Origin: Isoetes taiwanensis
Lineage: Eukaryota; Streptophyta; Lycopodiopsida; Isoetales; Isoetaceae
DNA: 64,000 nt
Reading direction: 5' to 3'
Assembly (NCBI GenBank): GCA_021234155.1
Contig: JAJEKV010000049.1
Span: 3,869,487-3,933,486, forward strand
The number at the start of each line of letters is the position of its first letter. The stretch's first letter is position 1. Shown here piece after piece: positions 1 through 11,632 of the stretch. The position numbers and the translations under genes were made by a program. The notes below the pieces were generated by a model. The model did not search any database and had not been told where the DNA came from. It saw only the letters and a program-made list of their open reading frames with translations.

Positions 1-521
1 CCCCATCGGAACTGGGAGGATGAACCCAGGAATAGCCCTTTTGGCTATGCATCCGGCGGGCTACAGGTCCCAACACTTTTCAGCCTACTCTGCAAAGTGT
101 GCACAGGAGGGGCGGATGGAGTGGACAACCCTATGCCATATTCATATACCAGCCAAATCCATTGCCATGAATTCTGTCTGCAACGAACTCTGGAGACCCA
201 AGCCGTCAGTCATCCCCTTGAGTCTGAGCCTTGGGTAGGACTCCCCGTATGTATTGTGCTCACCTTGTTTATGCAGATGTGATGGGCCACCCTTCGAGGT
301 GGATATGTGCTTATGTTATATACTGACATGTATGTTTACGCTTCCGCAGCTAGGTAGGCCCTGAGGGAGACGGGGTAAAATGACCCCTTCACTCTTCCCA
401 CTGGAACCCGTCATGGTTGCAGTGTCATGTGGAGGGCCCTGTATCGGCACGGAGCTGGTATGGGGGATGAACTCCTGTTTGTATACGATGAGGGCACCGT
501 ATACGAGTAGGGGATGTCACA
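1..521. other. Unassigned segment left of the first PAL-flank duplication
   Basis: I see no supportable gene here. The segment is more GC-rich than its right neighbour and ends abruptly where the duplicated block begins. The last bases before the junction include a purine run followed by TGTCACA, which would suit the edge of an LTR element, but no second LTR or target duplication is visible. Treat as possible retroelement remnant only. Confidence 0.3.
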
Positions 522-3234
522 GTATCTATTATGAAGTAGCATGAAAACAAAATCATGAAAAGCCAGAAAAGCTAAGGAGAATGCCAGATAGCTCCAAAAG
601 ATATTGTTCCAAGAAGATTAAGATCTAGGATGCAGATCACTACTGTCTGTTTTGTTGTTATTGCTGAAGAAATAGCGTATCTATTTGGTCTCATAGACAC
701 TAGGGTCTTTCGTAGATTTTAATAATTACTTTATTTCTTTCTTTCCCTTCATCCAAAGTGTCCTGGAGATTAGTTAAGGACCCTTCTCTTATTCGTGTCT
801 GATGAATCCAAATCAGGAGGTCAGCATCATGGCACGAGGCATTGACGATTTACTTCCCATCACTGTAGACAACAGTAGTTGGAGCCTCTCCAACTACGTC
901 CATTCATCTCCTTTAAGATTAGGTGTCTAAACTTGCATGCCAGCCAAAGCATCTGGCTTGACCAATTTTCATGATAAAGATGCCCCATCATGAAGCAATC
1001 CTTCATTGGAGGTGATAATGATAATAAACGGAAGTCAGATACTCTTTTTGGACCATCTCATCTGATCTCAAAAGGGGTAACCATGAAAGTGCCTAGAAGA
1101 AGAAAGCAAACCGTAAAGGAAAAACATAAGCAATCCTTTAAAAGAGAAAACAACTCTGACATCATCTTATGCTTCCAGCCTATGAATGCTTCAGAGCAGT
1201 CTCCTACTGAAATTGAGAATGAAAATCATATAGGAAAAAATACTAGAAAACAATGTACGGCTGGAATGAAACATGATCATAAATTGATCATAAAATGGGG
1301 TTACTTCTGTGCCTTCCCTCTCTTGCTTTACTTTTTTGTCTTATCATGTGGAAAAAGAGAAGGATTAGGTAGGAACTAAGTTGAATGACTTGGCCTCCTC
1401 GTCTGGACATGCGCATAAACCTTCATTAGTGTTGGAAGATTGTCTATGTCAAGAAAATCTAGTAGTAACTTATGAAACAAAGCATGGGGTCAATCAGACA
1501 AGGAGCAGATAGTTAACCACCTGAGTGCATCTACAAATATCTCCGGTGCAACTTTGACTGTCCCATAACCATATTCCATAAATTTCTTTGGCTTACAAAA
1601 TTTTTATTATTTTCTAAGTGCTACCATTCTTGTAGGCTTGTGATGGTATAATCTAGCAGTAATTTGTAAGCTATTTACTGTGCAGGTACTGCAAATGTTC
1701 ATGGAACTACACCAGAAACAAGGGTTTCTCCTGCATCTGCAGCATTGAAGAGTTGTATTGTTGACACACTTATGCATTTGATTGCTGCTGCCAATTCATT
1801 TCCTTTGACACTGCAATGCATGTTTGAATGTTTATGTGGTAAATGTTTTCTTTGTTCAGTTGTGAAAGGTTTGCTATTTCAATCATTATTCGCAAATGGT
1901 AGAACTTAGAACAGCTACATGTTTGTCCAATTTAATGTCACACCTACTTACATAGAGTAGAATACAAGGCCCAGGTAATGTAACAAGGCTAGATAACTAC
2001 CATAAAGGTTTCCTTTAATCTTAATCCTCTGGTTTTGTTGTTCTCAGCAGTTCTTGAAGCATGTGAAGATAAAGAAGAAGATAATATCCATTCTTGAACA
2101 CTTTTCAATTGCTTTCAGTGTCCAATTATATAGGCTTATGCTCAGTGGGGAATATAGACATGCCCCAAGCTTCACAAAACCTAGTGTGAGTAAATAGTCT
2201 TTTGAAGCTTTAAAGAATTTTGTTTATTGAATCAAATCATTGAATTGGATTGATTAGCTATTACAAAGCACCAGGAGCTCCGTTCCATCCCTCCACACAA
2301 CGAAGCAAAGGAGCAACTATTTTGCCATCACACAATGCCATGAACACCTTGTTTATTTCTTCCCGGAGATGTCTTACATTGTGTGCCACTCAACGACCTT
2401 GTTCCGGCCTCCTTTCTCACAAATTCATACAAGAACCAAGTCCTACACTCTTCAATTACATTAGTAGAGCATGAATGCCCTTGTCATATTTCTCCCTCAT
2501 TTGCTGGGGAATCTCCTCTGTGAGCTCCCTCGCCAATTCTTGCTCAAAGTTTTGAATTTTGGCAAAGAGAGAAGCATCTGCTGCTGTTGGTTTTGCATTC
2601 TTCAATCCAAACCGGACGAGAACCTTCCGAGCTCCCTGGATGAGAGGATAGGAAGCATTGGCAAGCATCATCGATGTAGCTAAACACATGCCGATGGTCC
2701 ACAATTCGGTGAAGATCCTTATCGCGAGAATCGAGAGGAGACAGTTCCCTGTTTCATCCACCAAAAGGGTCTTCTTTGCCACTCGCCCCACGATCGCTTG
2801 CTTGATGAGACCGCATAATCTCTTCAAGGTGTCGCAGATCGACTGCCTGGCAAAGGGCGACGAGGAAAGTGGAGCTCATGAGCTTCAAGATCTCAACAGC
2901 CTCTTCGGTCTTCCTAGCAGAGATCAAGCCAAGAGAATTTACATCCTGATTATGCTGCTCTGCACTCTGCACATGATTTGTGATGGGATTTGCAAGGAAT
3001 TGGAGCTCGGAGGTGTAAGAAGCCATGACAATTTCGGCCCCTTTCATGCCATAATCTAAGCTCGGATTAGGACCTCCGCTGAGATTTGAAGGCAATCCAT
3101 TGTTGTAGTAATCGTTGACAAGCTCTGAGAATTGGGCGAACATGAGCTTCCCAATTGCAGCAATGGCCAGACGGGTGTTATCCATAGAAACCCCAATTGG
3201 GGTGCCTTGAAAATTTCCTCCATGAAGGGCTTTA
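522..3234. repeat. Segmental duplication copy D1 (PAL 3' end plus downstream flank)
   Basis: This block aligns almost base for base with 12840-15480 and shares its right portion with 10888-11632. It holds about 1.7 kb of PAL 3' flank followed by the truncated PAL copy at 2261-3234. Small indels separate the copies, for example 12 bp near 680 and 16 bp near 1230. An open frame at 990-1379 is shared with 13294-13557 but loses frame in the second copy through the 16-bp deletion, so I do not call it a gene. Confidence 0.8.
2261..3234 (-). pseudogene. PAL: PAL pseudogene fragment 1 (C-terminal part)
   Basis: Minus-strand translation gives the C-terminal third of phenylalanine ammonia-lyase in two overlapping frames (2754-3185 and 2456-2827), so it is frameshifted. 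Recognisable stretches include [34 protein letters not shown] and [11 protein letters not shown]. Homology stops at about 3234, at the equivalent of the ALHGG region, where unrelated sequence begins. It lacks the MIO active-site segment and the N-terminus, so it cannot make an active enzyme. It retains the DLRHLEE block that the longer copy at 14547-16630 has lost, which makes it informative for reconstructing their history. Confidence 0.88.
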
Positions 3235-3311
3235 TCTCTTCATGAAGGGTTTTGCAAATTAGCCGAATTGCTGTCTTTAATGCTAAACAATACAAAACCA
3301 TGAATTCTGGG

Positions 3312-4135
3312 TGTCACATCCTACAAAAAGTAGGACGGATTGTGCTACTTAGAACTCCCAGAGTTTCCCTCAACCGCGAGTTCCCAGAACTCCCCACGCA
3401 CAACCGTTATTGATCCCCAGGATCAGCCTAAACCCCAGCTCCAGAAGTTCTATCACTAGAACTAATACTGCAGTAGTAGTATTGCTCAATACTAGAGCAA
3501 ACGCAAGATCAATGGGCAATTTTCCCAAGCAACAACAGAAAGTTGGGAACAATCCCAACAGGGTCGAAATGGTCCCTGGGCAGCACAAAAAAAAGGAACA
3601 CCACTACAAAAATAGGTAGAAATGGGAAAAAAGTGACATTATGCTCTGCCTTTTTACGGAGCAGAAACGTCACTTTTGTGCCATTTATGACGTTTGTGCT
3701 CCCCAAATGACATAAAACTGACATTTATGCTCTGCAAATGGTGGAGCAGAAACATCACTTTCGTGCCATTTCTACCTATTTTTGTAGTAGTGGATCAAGA
3801 CTAAAACCCACAAGAACAAAGGCTATGGGCTTGAATCAGAACTCCTCCAAGCTGCTCCAAGATCGCTATGGCCCTTCTTGAATTCGACTCAATCTCTTAT
3901 ATAAGAGAACAATCGCTAAGAATAGGCCAAGAAAAGGCCCCAGCATTTTCTCCAGATCAAAATAGCCAGCCTATTGCTGGTTCCGACCTCTTTTTCAGCA
4001 GATCTGGCCGACCTGTATCAGGTCGCGATGAGGGAAGGGTATTTTCCCTTTTAAAACCTTCCAACATGTGGGGTTCTGCCACTTGGACCCCCAACTTCAA
4101 TGGTTTCACATTAAAAGGTTCTATATTATTATAGC
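3312..4135. mobile_element. Possible solo LTR, interrupted by a MITE
   Basis: A stretch beginning TGTCACATCC follows the PAL break and includes a TATATAAG promoter-like motif near 3898. It holds no coding region. Its layout resembles an LTR, but I could not find a partner LTR, a clear 3' CA end or a target duplication. The CACTA-like MITE at 3602-3793 lies within it. Confidence 0.2.
3602..3793. mobile_element. CACTA-like foldback MITE
   Basis: The left end CACTACAAAAATAGGTAGAA is mirrored by an inverted copy ending at about 3793, giving roughly 190 bp with no coding capacity. Inside are two further inverted motifs around GCTCTGC/GGAGCAGA and a repeated GTGCCATTT. CACTA termini with an ACAAAAA continuation are typical of plant En/Spm-type elements. 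The exact right end and the 3-bp target duplication are ambiguous. Confidence 0.6.
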
Positions 4136-4156
4136 ATTTATATTACAAGAAATTTA

Positions 4157-4208
4157 TCGCGGCGGCCAAGGCCGCCGCGAACATTTCTTTTGCCCTGCGA
4201 GGGCAAAA
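4157..4208. repeat. Two adjacent perfect palindromes
   Basis: Arms of TCGCGGCGGCC flank a central AA at 4157-4180. A TTTTGCCCT/AGGGCAAAA hairpin follows within 30 bp. A preceding TTACAAGAAAT suggests a degraded CACTA-type terminus. No gene is present. Confidence 0.6.
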
Positions 4209-5267
4209 AGGAAAGGATCTCAAATATAGACCTACGAAATTAAATTAAATGCGTCTAAGTTGAAGAAGCCTAACCTCCATATTTTCTCCAAAAAAAAACT
4301 CAAAAGCAATGCAAAAGGATCTCAACTATTCCATCTATTGCATCCTTATCAACATTTTGCAAATGGATGTCATATAAAACACCTGCCAAAGTTTGCACAT
4401 ATAGCATGTCCACTCTTGTTTTAAGTCCAATTACATCTAGAACGATTGGACTTGCTATTAAAATCGATAGGATATATATTAGTGCTTTTGGAGTTTGTGG
4501 CAGCATGAACTAGATCGGACTATTGTAGAAGGATCCAGTCCTTTGAGCTCTTGAATGCACAAGAACTATAACCATTTGAAGGCTCAGGGCTCCACTTGGC
4601 TGGACGGTGTTGGCTGGGTCAAAACTAAGAGGAAGACCCCCCTTTATATGCATCGCAACAGAGGCATTTATGAAACCATTTATGTGAGGGTCATGGTGAG
4701 GATGATATCAGGCCGATTAAATATGGAGGGTTCTATATGAGGAATTCGGGTTACAACTGCAAGGCGTTGTGAATGATCTTGTTCAGCTGGGCCCTTCCTG
4801 TCCTATGTTTTTTTTCTTGTAACAGGGGCGGGATTTTGGGTTTTTGGCAATACACGACTATTTTCTTATTTTTTCAGGGTATCTTTAGATCCGGAAGAGA
4901 AGAAATGGTTACAATGAAAAGATGTGCGGACTAAAATGTGGGCAGGATCATACAATCGAGGTTCAAAGAAAATTTGCTGCATCATTGAGTTGCAGATTTT
5001 TATGCCATTCCTTTCCTTTTACCTTGGTTTCCCTGCGAGAATCAGGTATTCAGACCATTTTTCTCTGAAACCTGAGGTCCATTTTTCTGCGACACAGGAT
5101 TAAGCAGTTGGAGCTAATGCAGGAGCCAGCAACCTTTCCATAACGGCATAAGCATAACGGTTTTTAATTCGAAAGATTAATTCAATTTTGGGTTGGCCCT
5201 GCATTCTGGTCTTAAGATGCATGCAGGACATTTGCTTCCTACCATTCCTGCAGATGGGCATCCCGTT
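4209..5267. other. Gene-free interval
   Basis: Only short frames without recognisable domains occur. I see no RNA gene or regulatory element that I can support. Confidence 0.5.
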
Positions 5268-5272
5268 CTAAG

Positions 5273-5473
5273 TGTTGAGGATGATCTTGCACCTCTTGGT
5301 GTGGATCGATGATGTGGCATGCCCTTTGGGCTGAATGGTCATCTCTCCAAGAGACACATCTCTATGATCAGACACACCTCTTCATAATCCATCCTATAAA
5401 TGTACAAGCCAAGGCTGGGGCTATTCCAGTCACTCAGATCAATATATGCTTCCGCTATTCATATCTTTTGTCA
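5273..5473 (+). repeat. 5' LTR of the gag-only element
   Basis: TG...CA bounded, 201 bp. A TATAAA motif at about 5395-5400 is a plausible transcription signal. It is identical to the 3' LTR except for one base. Confidence 0.95.
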
Positions 5474-5486
5474 TGGTATCAGAGCC
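5474..5486 (+). promoter_or_regulatory. Primer-binding site
   Basis: TGGTATCAGAGCC immediately follows the 5' LTR. It matches the 3' end of plant initiator methionine tRNA, as in most Copia elements, and supports priming of minus-strand DNA synthesis by that tRNA. Confidence 0.92.
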
Positions 5487-5773
5487 TCAGGCTTGAAGTC
5501 TTGGGCATACAAGGAGATCCAGCAAGGGACGAAATCAAATCAGAAGAAATGTAAGAGAGCCGAGATCTTCAAAACCTGGGAGGGCTGCGATTTGCTTGAA
5601 GAATCACTGCCAATCGTTGTAGAAAAAGAAGTGGAATGCCGCAGTTCCAGAAACGGCACAATTCCTCCTTTCTCAACAATTTTTGGATGTATGCTAAAAA
5701 CAGTTGATTTATTTTGGTAACATCTAGATATTTTGTCACTAAAATAATTGGCATATTAAACAATTAAATATCA

Positions 5774-6598
5774 TTGGAAACCATGGATACTCTATCCAAG
5801 GGTAAATATGTTGTAATCGAAAAATTCAACGGCGAAAACTTCCACACTTGGCAAGTCAAGATGAAGTTCCATCTAATCGAGAAAGATTTATTTGGAGTCG
5901 TCGACGGTTCTGAGAAGAAACCAAGTGATGCTGCCGAGCTTGTGAAATGGGAATTAAAGAATAAGAAAGCTATGGCCATGATTGGATTGGGATTAGGAGA
6001 CTCGCAAATTCACCATGTGGATTTCTCCAAATCTGCAAGAGATATCTGGAATGCTCTCGACCAAATCTTTGGAGCGCAAATTAAGCATTCAAAGGTACTT
6101 CTAAAGAGAAAACTATTTGAAATTCGAATGGATGAAGGAGAAAGCCTTGCTGAACATCTAAACGAGTTAAGATCCATTCTAAATCAATTAGCCGGGATCA
6201 ACGCAAGAGTAGAGGAAGATGATGCGAAAGCAATCTTATTTCAAAGTCTTCCACCTTCTTTCGGTAATGTTGTAACCACTCTCCAGATTGTAGAACATCT
6301 TACTTTTGAGCAGATTATTGCCTCTTTATTGGAAGAAGAGCGCAAATTGCGAAAGCAAGATCTTTCCTCTGTGGCAATGTTTGCTAAGGGAAAGGATAAA
6401 CAAGGAGAAAGTGAAGAACAAAATGATGGCACTAGCAATATGGCAGAAAGAAAACCAGGAAAATGCCGCTATTGTGGAAAAGCTGGCCATTGGGCACGAG
6501 ATTGTCGAAAGAAGAAAAATGATGAATCAAAATCTAAAGAACCTGAACACAAGAGCTTTACTGCTATAATTGAAGATGACGAAGACTTAGGTTTCTAG
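5774..6598 (+). CDS. gag: Copia-type Gag polyprotein (274 aa)
   Basis: The protein starts with a Copia-type capsid domain (KFNGENFHTWQVKMKFHLIE near residues 18-37, of the kind annotated as DUF4219/UBN2). It ends with a CCHC zinc knuckle, CRYCGKAGHWARDC, near residues 233-246. Lysine-rich and acidic stretches follow the knuckle. The frame is intact from ATG to stop and there is no fused pol region, so the stop is the natural end of Gag in this element. Gag would assemble the particle that packages the element RNA; reverse transcriptase and integrase must come from another element. The first in-frame ATG lies 300 bp after the primer-binding site, which is normal leader spacing. Confidence 0.93.
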   Translation: METMDTLSKGKYVVIEKFNGENFHTWQVKMKFHLIEKDLFGVVDGSEKKPSDAAELVKWELKNKKAMAMIGLGLGDSQIHHVDFSKSARDIWNALDQIFGAQIKHSKVLLKRKLFEIRMDEGESLAEHLNELRSILNQLAGINARVEEDDAKAILFQSLPPSFGNVVTTLQIVEHLTFEQIIASLLEEERKLRKQDLSSVAMFAKGKDKQGESEEQNDGTSNMAERKPGKCRYCGKAGHWARDCRKKKNDESKSKEPEHKSFTAIIEDDEDLGF

Positions 6599-6770
6599 AA
6601 CTAAGGTCTATGAATGCAGATAAGAAGAAGTCACTAAAGGGTGATTGGGACTCCAAGCAGACAATCACCGGACTGGGAGACAAGTTGATTGGAAGAATCA
6701 ACAATCTTATCTGGTCATTAGGTCTTAGGTCATATATTAGATATGCTATATTATAGAGATGCTAGATCAT

Positions 6771-6777
6771 GGGAGGG
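6771..6777 (+). promoter_or_regulatory. Polypurine tract of the gag-only element
   Basis: GGGAGGG abuts the 3' LTR, where the plus-strand primer is expected. Confidence 0.75.
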
Positions 6778-6978
6778 TGTTGAGCATGATCTTGCACCTC
6801 TTGGTGTGGATCGATGATGTGGCATGCCCTTTGGGCTGAATGGTCATCTCTCCAAGAGACACATCTCTATGATCAGACACACCTCTTCATAATCCATCCT
6901 ATAAATGTACAAGCCAAGGCTGGGGCTATTCCAGTCACTCAGATCAATATATGCTTCCGCTATTCATATCTTTTGTCA
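6778..6978 (+). repeat. 3' LTR of the gag-only element
   Basis: A 201-bp direct repeat of 5273-5473 with one mismatch. It is followed immediately by the CTAAG target duplication. Confidence 0.95.
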
Positions 6979-7538
6979 CTAAGTACCGGAATATTGATAG
7001 CTTAGCACTAATTAGCATCAAGAGGCCGGCTTTGCCAAAATCCCAATTGCAGAACATACTGTCTGGGTGCATCATGCCGGGTTTCGAAATATATCTAGAA
7101 TGATAGATATATCTACTTCTAATTTCTAGTAATCATCAAGGAAACCCAGCGATTTTTTGGCACCAAACTGGAGGATTGAAGCAATCTTCTATTGGAGGAA
7201 GATACAGTCGCATTTTTCAAAACCCCAACCAATTTCTCTGGCTTAAGGTCCATTGGCAAAATATAAAAACCAAAGCAAAGGTTCAATTCCGCTCATTTCT
7301 TTCATTACTTGGCCAGAGGCGGCAAGTCCTTGGACTAGTACAGAGCCGGACTTAATCAAACGTATCTCTATATAATCAAGGACAGGAAGCGTAATCTTGC
7401 AACGGATTTCCAAATTTCAAGCTTCAAAGGAAAGCTTCAAATCAACCTTGACAAAATAATTATCTCGTTCAAGGATTATCTTGCCCAGTGGCTTTGCTGC
7501 TCTGTGTAGATGCGTTTGCAGAGTAAGCTCGTAGCAGT

Positions 7539-7722
7539 CCTTAACACACTGCCCCTCAAGTTTATAGTGATCCAACGGTTCAGATCAATCTTGATCAGTG
7601 TGTTACTGGAGCTATAACACACTGCTACTCCATAACACCCTAGGATGTTATGAAATGAATGGATCCAGATCGATTTTGATAATGATCGGATGGCCCAAAA
7701 CTCTCGGGGCAGTGTGTTAAGG
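7539..7722. mobile_element. Small TIR element (MITE-like, 184 bp)
   Basis: CCTTAACACACTGCCCC at 7539-7555 is repeated in inverted orientation at 7706-7722. The interior contains further TGTTATAG-type inverted motifs and no coding frame. No convincing target duplication is visible, so the superfamily is unassigned. Confidence 0.55.
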
Positions 7723-9281
7723 GCGATAATGCAGTATATTTCGGGTGTTACTTCAAAAAAAAAATTTTGGGCCATCAAAATGGCTAAGCGCAGCGCCACG
7801 GCGCGACACCCTCGCCATTTGATGGCCCTCAATTTTTTTTTCAAGAACACCCCTCTATTGCATGTTATCTACTCCATGCTTCTAGAGCGACTCAAAGAGG
7901 ATGCTAAGGGCTCAGATTGAACTCCCATCGCCATTAGAAAATTTGTGCAAAAGCTCCACGAAGCACAGCCATGGCCTGCTTGACGACCTCTTAGAGCTTG
8001 AGAAGAAGAGATGAGGGCATAACCTTTCCATAAACGGCAATTTAAGAATAGAAGCGGCCGCAAGAGCTCTGGGCTCTTAAATATACATGAATGCAAGATT
8101 GGGTGGTTTAGCTGCTACCGGACAAATTCTGGCTAGCGATACAGCTAGAACACCTGTAGCACGAAGAAACAAATACCTTCCTCCAGTGGCGGCATCCACT
8201 TCGATGGCTATGGCGGTGCAAATTGTGTGGTTTAGCTGCTACCAGAATGTCGACATCCGCTTCCATCTTGAGCTATGGCGTCCAAGATTCCCGTGAGCAT
8301 CAACACGTGGCGCATGAAGGCAGACTTAGATTGCGGCGCAGAAAAAATAGAGGGGAACAAAAACAAAGGAAAATGACAAACTGAATTATATATGAAGTGA
8401 AAATGTCAAGCTAAGATACGAAATACATGCCATTTGAAAAATAACCCAACACTGCCCCTAGGTAGTTATGGCCACTTGGAACATTCCCAGGCCACGCAGT
8501 GGCATTCCCAAGGCCAACTCGTCGTCCCAAGGTTTGCAAGCGCGACTTGCTCTTGGACCGTAACACTGGATCTAAACCTCCTCATTCGTGATTGGAATCC
8601 TCTTGGTCTCTTTCGAGTTTGAGAATGCACTGGATTATTTCGGGCTAGATCATTCATGCAATAAAGACAAGACCTAAGCGACTTGTTCTGAGTTTTTGTA
8701 TTTGCAGGCATTTAGCCCCTTTACCACATAAATGATATGCAAAATGATTGCCACTACTGGAGCAAAACATTCTATATGCTCCTATCATTTGCCTAACAAG
8801 ACTTGTTATCAAGCAGTAGCTTTGGAGCTAAGAAAGAGCCGTAGAAGACATCATGTCAAGGAGGGAGCCATATCCACAATATTTGAGGTGTCTAAGTAGT
8901 TTTGGCAAATGGATTATACTTTCTTAACCAACCGTAAACATAGTGTGATTACGAGTGGGTTTTTCATGATGTTTTATGAAACTCTTGACTATGAAATGCT
9001 TTGTAGTAATGTCCCCCTTTTTTTTTTGCTTAAATACATGTTTCCCTCATTATTTTGTTTTGGTTATCTTCATTTCTCATGGCTAGGCCATCCAGCAGGG
9101 GCACTATGCTTTTTTTTTTGGGACAAGGATGGATTTACTTCTGACAATTTGTGTAAGGGGAATTGGTGAAAGTATCATGTTATTGTTGTGGGCATGGCTT
9201 GCTATTAGATTTGGGATGAATGCTAAAACCATATGGTTTGAACGAGGTGATGAATTGCAAAGTAAAACCCATGCTCTGCAT
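7723..9281. other. Gene-free interval
   Basis: No supportable gene. A GGGCCATCAAAATGG motif near 7767 is mirrored by CCATTTGATGGCCC near 7816, a short foldback. The rest is unremarkable AT-rich sequence with short frames. Confidence 0.5.
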
Positions 9282-9780
9282 GGGTTCGCCCAAGCGAACC
9301 CAGGAAATTCGCCCAAGCGAACCCAGGGATTTGCCCAGGCGAACCCGCCATGTCGACGTGGCGCTGCCGTGGCACTACCCACCGGGTTCGCTTAAGCGAA
9401 CTCCAACCACGGTTAAGCGAACCGTGCGAACTGGCGAGGGGCGGATCGTAATTGCGCAGGTACGGCCTGCCAGAACCCCACCGGGTTCGCTTGGGCAAAC
9501 CCCTGCCGCGCCTGCTGCCCTGCCCCATCAGTGCGCCTGCCGCCCTGCCCCTGCCGTGCACCTGCCACCCACCCACTTTTGGGTTCGCTTAGGCGAACCC
9601 GGCGGAGGCCGCTGCTGATGCGACCTGTTGATGCGACCTGCGACTGCCGATCTAACCCGCCTCCAGCTTAACCCTGGTTCGGGTTCGCTTGGGCGAACCC
9701 GGTGGGTAGCGCCACCTCAGCGCCACGTCAACAGATCGGGTTCGCTTGAGCGAATCCATGGGGTTCGCTTGGGCGAACCC
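9282..9780. repeat. Cluster of GGGTTCGC palindromes
   Basis: About eight to ten copies of a 20-bp palindrome (consensus GGGTTCGCTTGGGCGAACCC, centre variable) lie within 500 bp of GC-rich sequence. Examples are at 9282-9301, 9384-9403, 9483-9502, 9581-9600, 9681-9700, 9738-9757 and 9761-9780. Spacing is irregular, so it is not a simple tandem repeat. Frames read across it in both strands are driven by the palindrome and should not be taken as genes. Confidence 0.9.
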
Positions 9781-10887
9781 GCTTGGCGGTTTGACCCAAT
9801 TTTGGGAGCCAATAAAGTGGGCGATTCTATGGGGCGGCGAGGATTACATGGAGCTGTTTTCCTGGAAATAGGTTTTTATTATCTTGATGGTTGCAATTTT
9901 GCTTTCGGACAATCCATCCAGGCCATATTCCAAATCCAGCCTTCCGCCTATGCCAGAAAATCAGACTGTCTGGAGTTGTGTTTGTCCAATATGGCATCTA
10001 AACGTGGCCGTGTACATTTAGCTTGTTTTGCTGCTATTTGGATATCACAGATTTGTTGCCCATGTCGTGTTTTTTCAGTTGCATCTAGATTTCAAGGTAG
10101 AGAAGCATAGGATTCATTCAAAAAAAAAATCGTTGCATGTAGGTTTCTGGGCTAATGGTCAGATCGTTTGGATGTGGTAATGCTCAGAATGATTAGAGTG
10201 CTTTCCAAGGTATTTTCCACTGGTTTTGCTACAGCTCAGATCGATTGGATCTGGTAATATTCAAAACAACTGGTCAGAACGACCAACTAATTGGCATGCC
10301 TGGCAACATAAATAATCAGGTTTTCTAATCTCTTAAGAGATCTTTCGATTTGTCTAAATCATAATTAGTCATCATTATAGCCTACTGTAAACAACTTCCC
10401 TGATTTCTTATGCTTGCATGAATCTCTAGTTGTCCTAGGCTCTTTCATGTTTTTGCTAACTTCTTTATACAAATGAAAAATGCTGAAGACTTGGATCCAT
10501 CCAGGACAAAGTGTATGATACAGAATGGGTATTAGAGATCTCTCTTTAATAAGTCTACATGATCAGAATGTTACAGTTTTCTTTTCTTGTATTCCATTTT
10601 GGAGACATCTAACATCTTCTTTCAAAGTAGTGGGAATGCTAATTGATTACAATGTAACACCTCTTGCAATAGAACATAGAAAGCGTTTGGGAGATCTAAA
10701 GAAGGTTAGATTACTTAAGGTGCCCGTACGCACCTCACCTATTGATTTATCATGCCTGTCATGCTCGTTTTGTTCTTGTTTTGCATCTCTGGTGCTATTT
10801 TCTTTGCTCCAGTTATACTTCTAGTTGGACTTGGATTGTATGGTTACGGTTTTGCATTACTTTCTACCAAGTACTTGATAGTGCTTG
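9781..10887. other. Interval without a supportable gene
   Basis: A short hydrophobic frame (10752-10985, 77 aa, two possible membrane spans) enters the duplicated PAL flank on its right. It has no recognisable family and no upstream signals that I can support, so I leave it uncalled. Confidence 0.4.
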
Positions 10888-11632
10888 CAACTACCATAAT
10901 GGTTTCCTTTAATCCTCTGGTTTTGTTGTTCTCAGCAGTTCTTGAAGCATGTGAAGATAAAGAAGAAGATAATATCCATTCTTGAACACTTTTCAATTGC
11001 TTTCAGTGTCCAATTATTTAGGCTTATGCTCAGTGCGGCATATAGACGTGCCCCAAGCTTCACAAAAGCTAGTGTGAGTAAGTAGGCTAGTCTTTTGAAG
11101 CTTTAAAAAATTTTGTTTATTGAATCAAATCGTTGAATTGGATTGATAGGCTATTACAAAGCCCCGGGAGCTCCGTTCCATCCCTCCACACAACGAAGCA
11201 AAGGAGCAACTATTTTGCCATCACACAATGCCATGAACACCTTGTTTATTTCTTCTCCAGGAGATGTCTTCTGTGTGCCACTCAACAGCCTTGTTCCGGC
11301 CTCCTTTCTCACAAATTCGTACAAGAACCAAGTCCTACACTCTTCAATTCTGTTAGGCAGAGCATGAATGCCCTTGTCATATTTCTCCCTTGCTGCAGGA
11401 ATCTCCTCTGTGAGCTCCCTCGCCAATTCTTGCTCAAAGTTTTGAATGTTGGCAAAGAGAGAAGCATCTGCTGCTGTTGCTTTTGCATTCTTTAATCCAA
11501 ACTGGACCAAAACCTTTCTAAGCTCCTGGATGAGAGGATAGGAAGCATTGGTAGCATCATCGATGTAGCTAAACACATGCTGATGGTCCACAATTCGGAG
11601 AAGATCCTTCTCGCAGAATCTGAGAGGAAAGT
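10888..11632. repeat. Segmental duplication copy D2 (short)
   Basis: Aligns with the right part of D1 (about 1990-2745) and D3. It covers the immediate PAL 3' flank and the PAL C-terminal coding end. Its left and right neighbours are unrelated to the other copies. Confidence 0.8.
11154..11632 (-). pseudogene. PAL: PAL pseudogene fragment 2 (C-terminal end)
   Basis: Minus-strand frame 11154-11591 encodes the last ~145 residues of PAL without interruption, including the FSYIDDA and [13 protein letters not shown] motifs, and ends at the normal stop after GWNGAPGAL. Homology ends at about 11632, inside the [14 protein letters not shown] region. The active-site core is absent. It preserves the intact C-terminal frame that the long copy at 14547-16630 has lost. 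It is a partial duplicate, since conifer PAL genes have no intron that would leave this piece as a terminal exon. Confidence 0.88.

Larger units (their letters stand above)
5268..6983 (+). mobile_element. Non-autonomous gag-only Copia-type LTR retrotransposon with target duplication
   Basis: Two 201-bp direct repeats at 5273-5473 and 6778-6978 begin TGTTGAG and end TTGTCA. They differ at one position (G/C at base 8). The element is bounded by the 5-bp direct repeat CTAAG at 5268-5272 and 6979-6983. A primer-binding site follows the left LTR and a purine tract precedes the right one. The 1.3-kb interior encodes only Gag, with no protease, integrase or reverse transcriptase. This matches the TR-GAG class of plant non-autonomous elements, which rely on enzymes supplied in trans. 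Near-identical LTRs indicate recent insertion. Confidence 0.95.

Noticed and set aside
990-1379. Conserved 129-codon frame shared with 13294-13557
   Set aside because: Its conservation is explained by the segmental duplication, and the second copy breaks the frame with a 16-bp deletion.
9104-9618. Long GC-rich frames on both strands
   Set aside because: They are created by the repeated GGGTTCGC palindromes, which are open in several frames.
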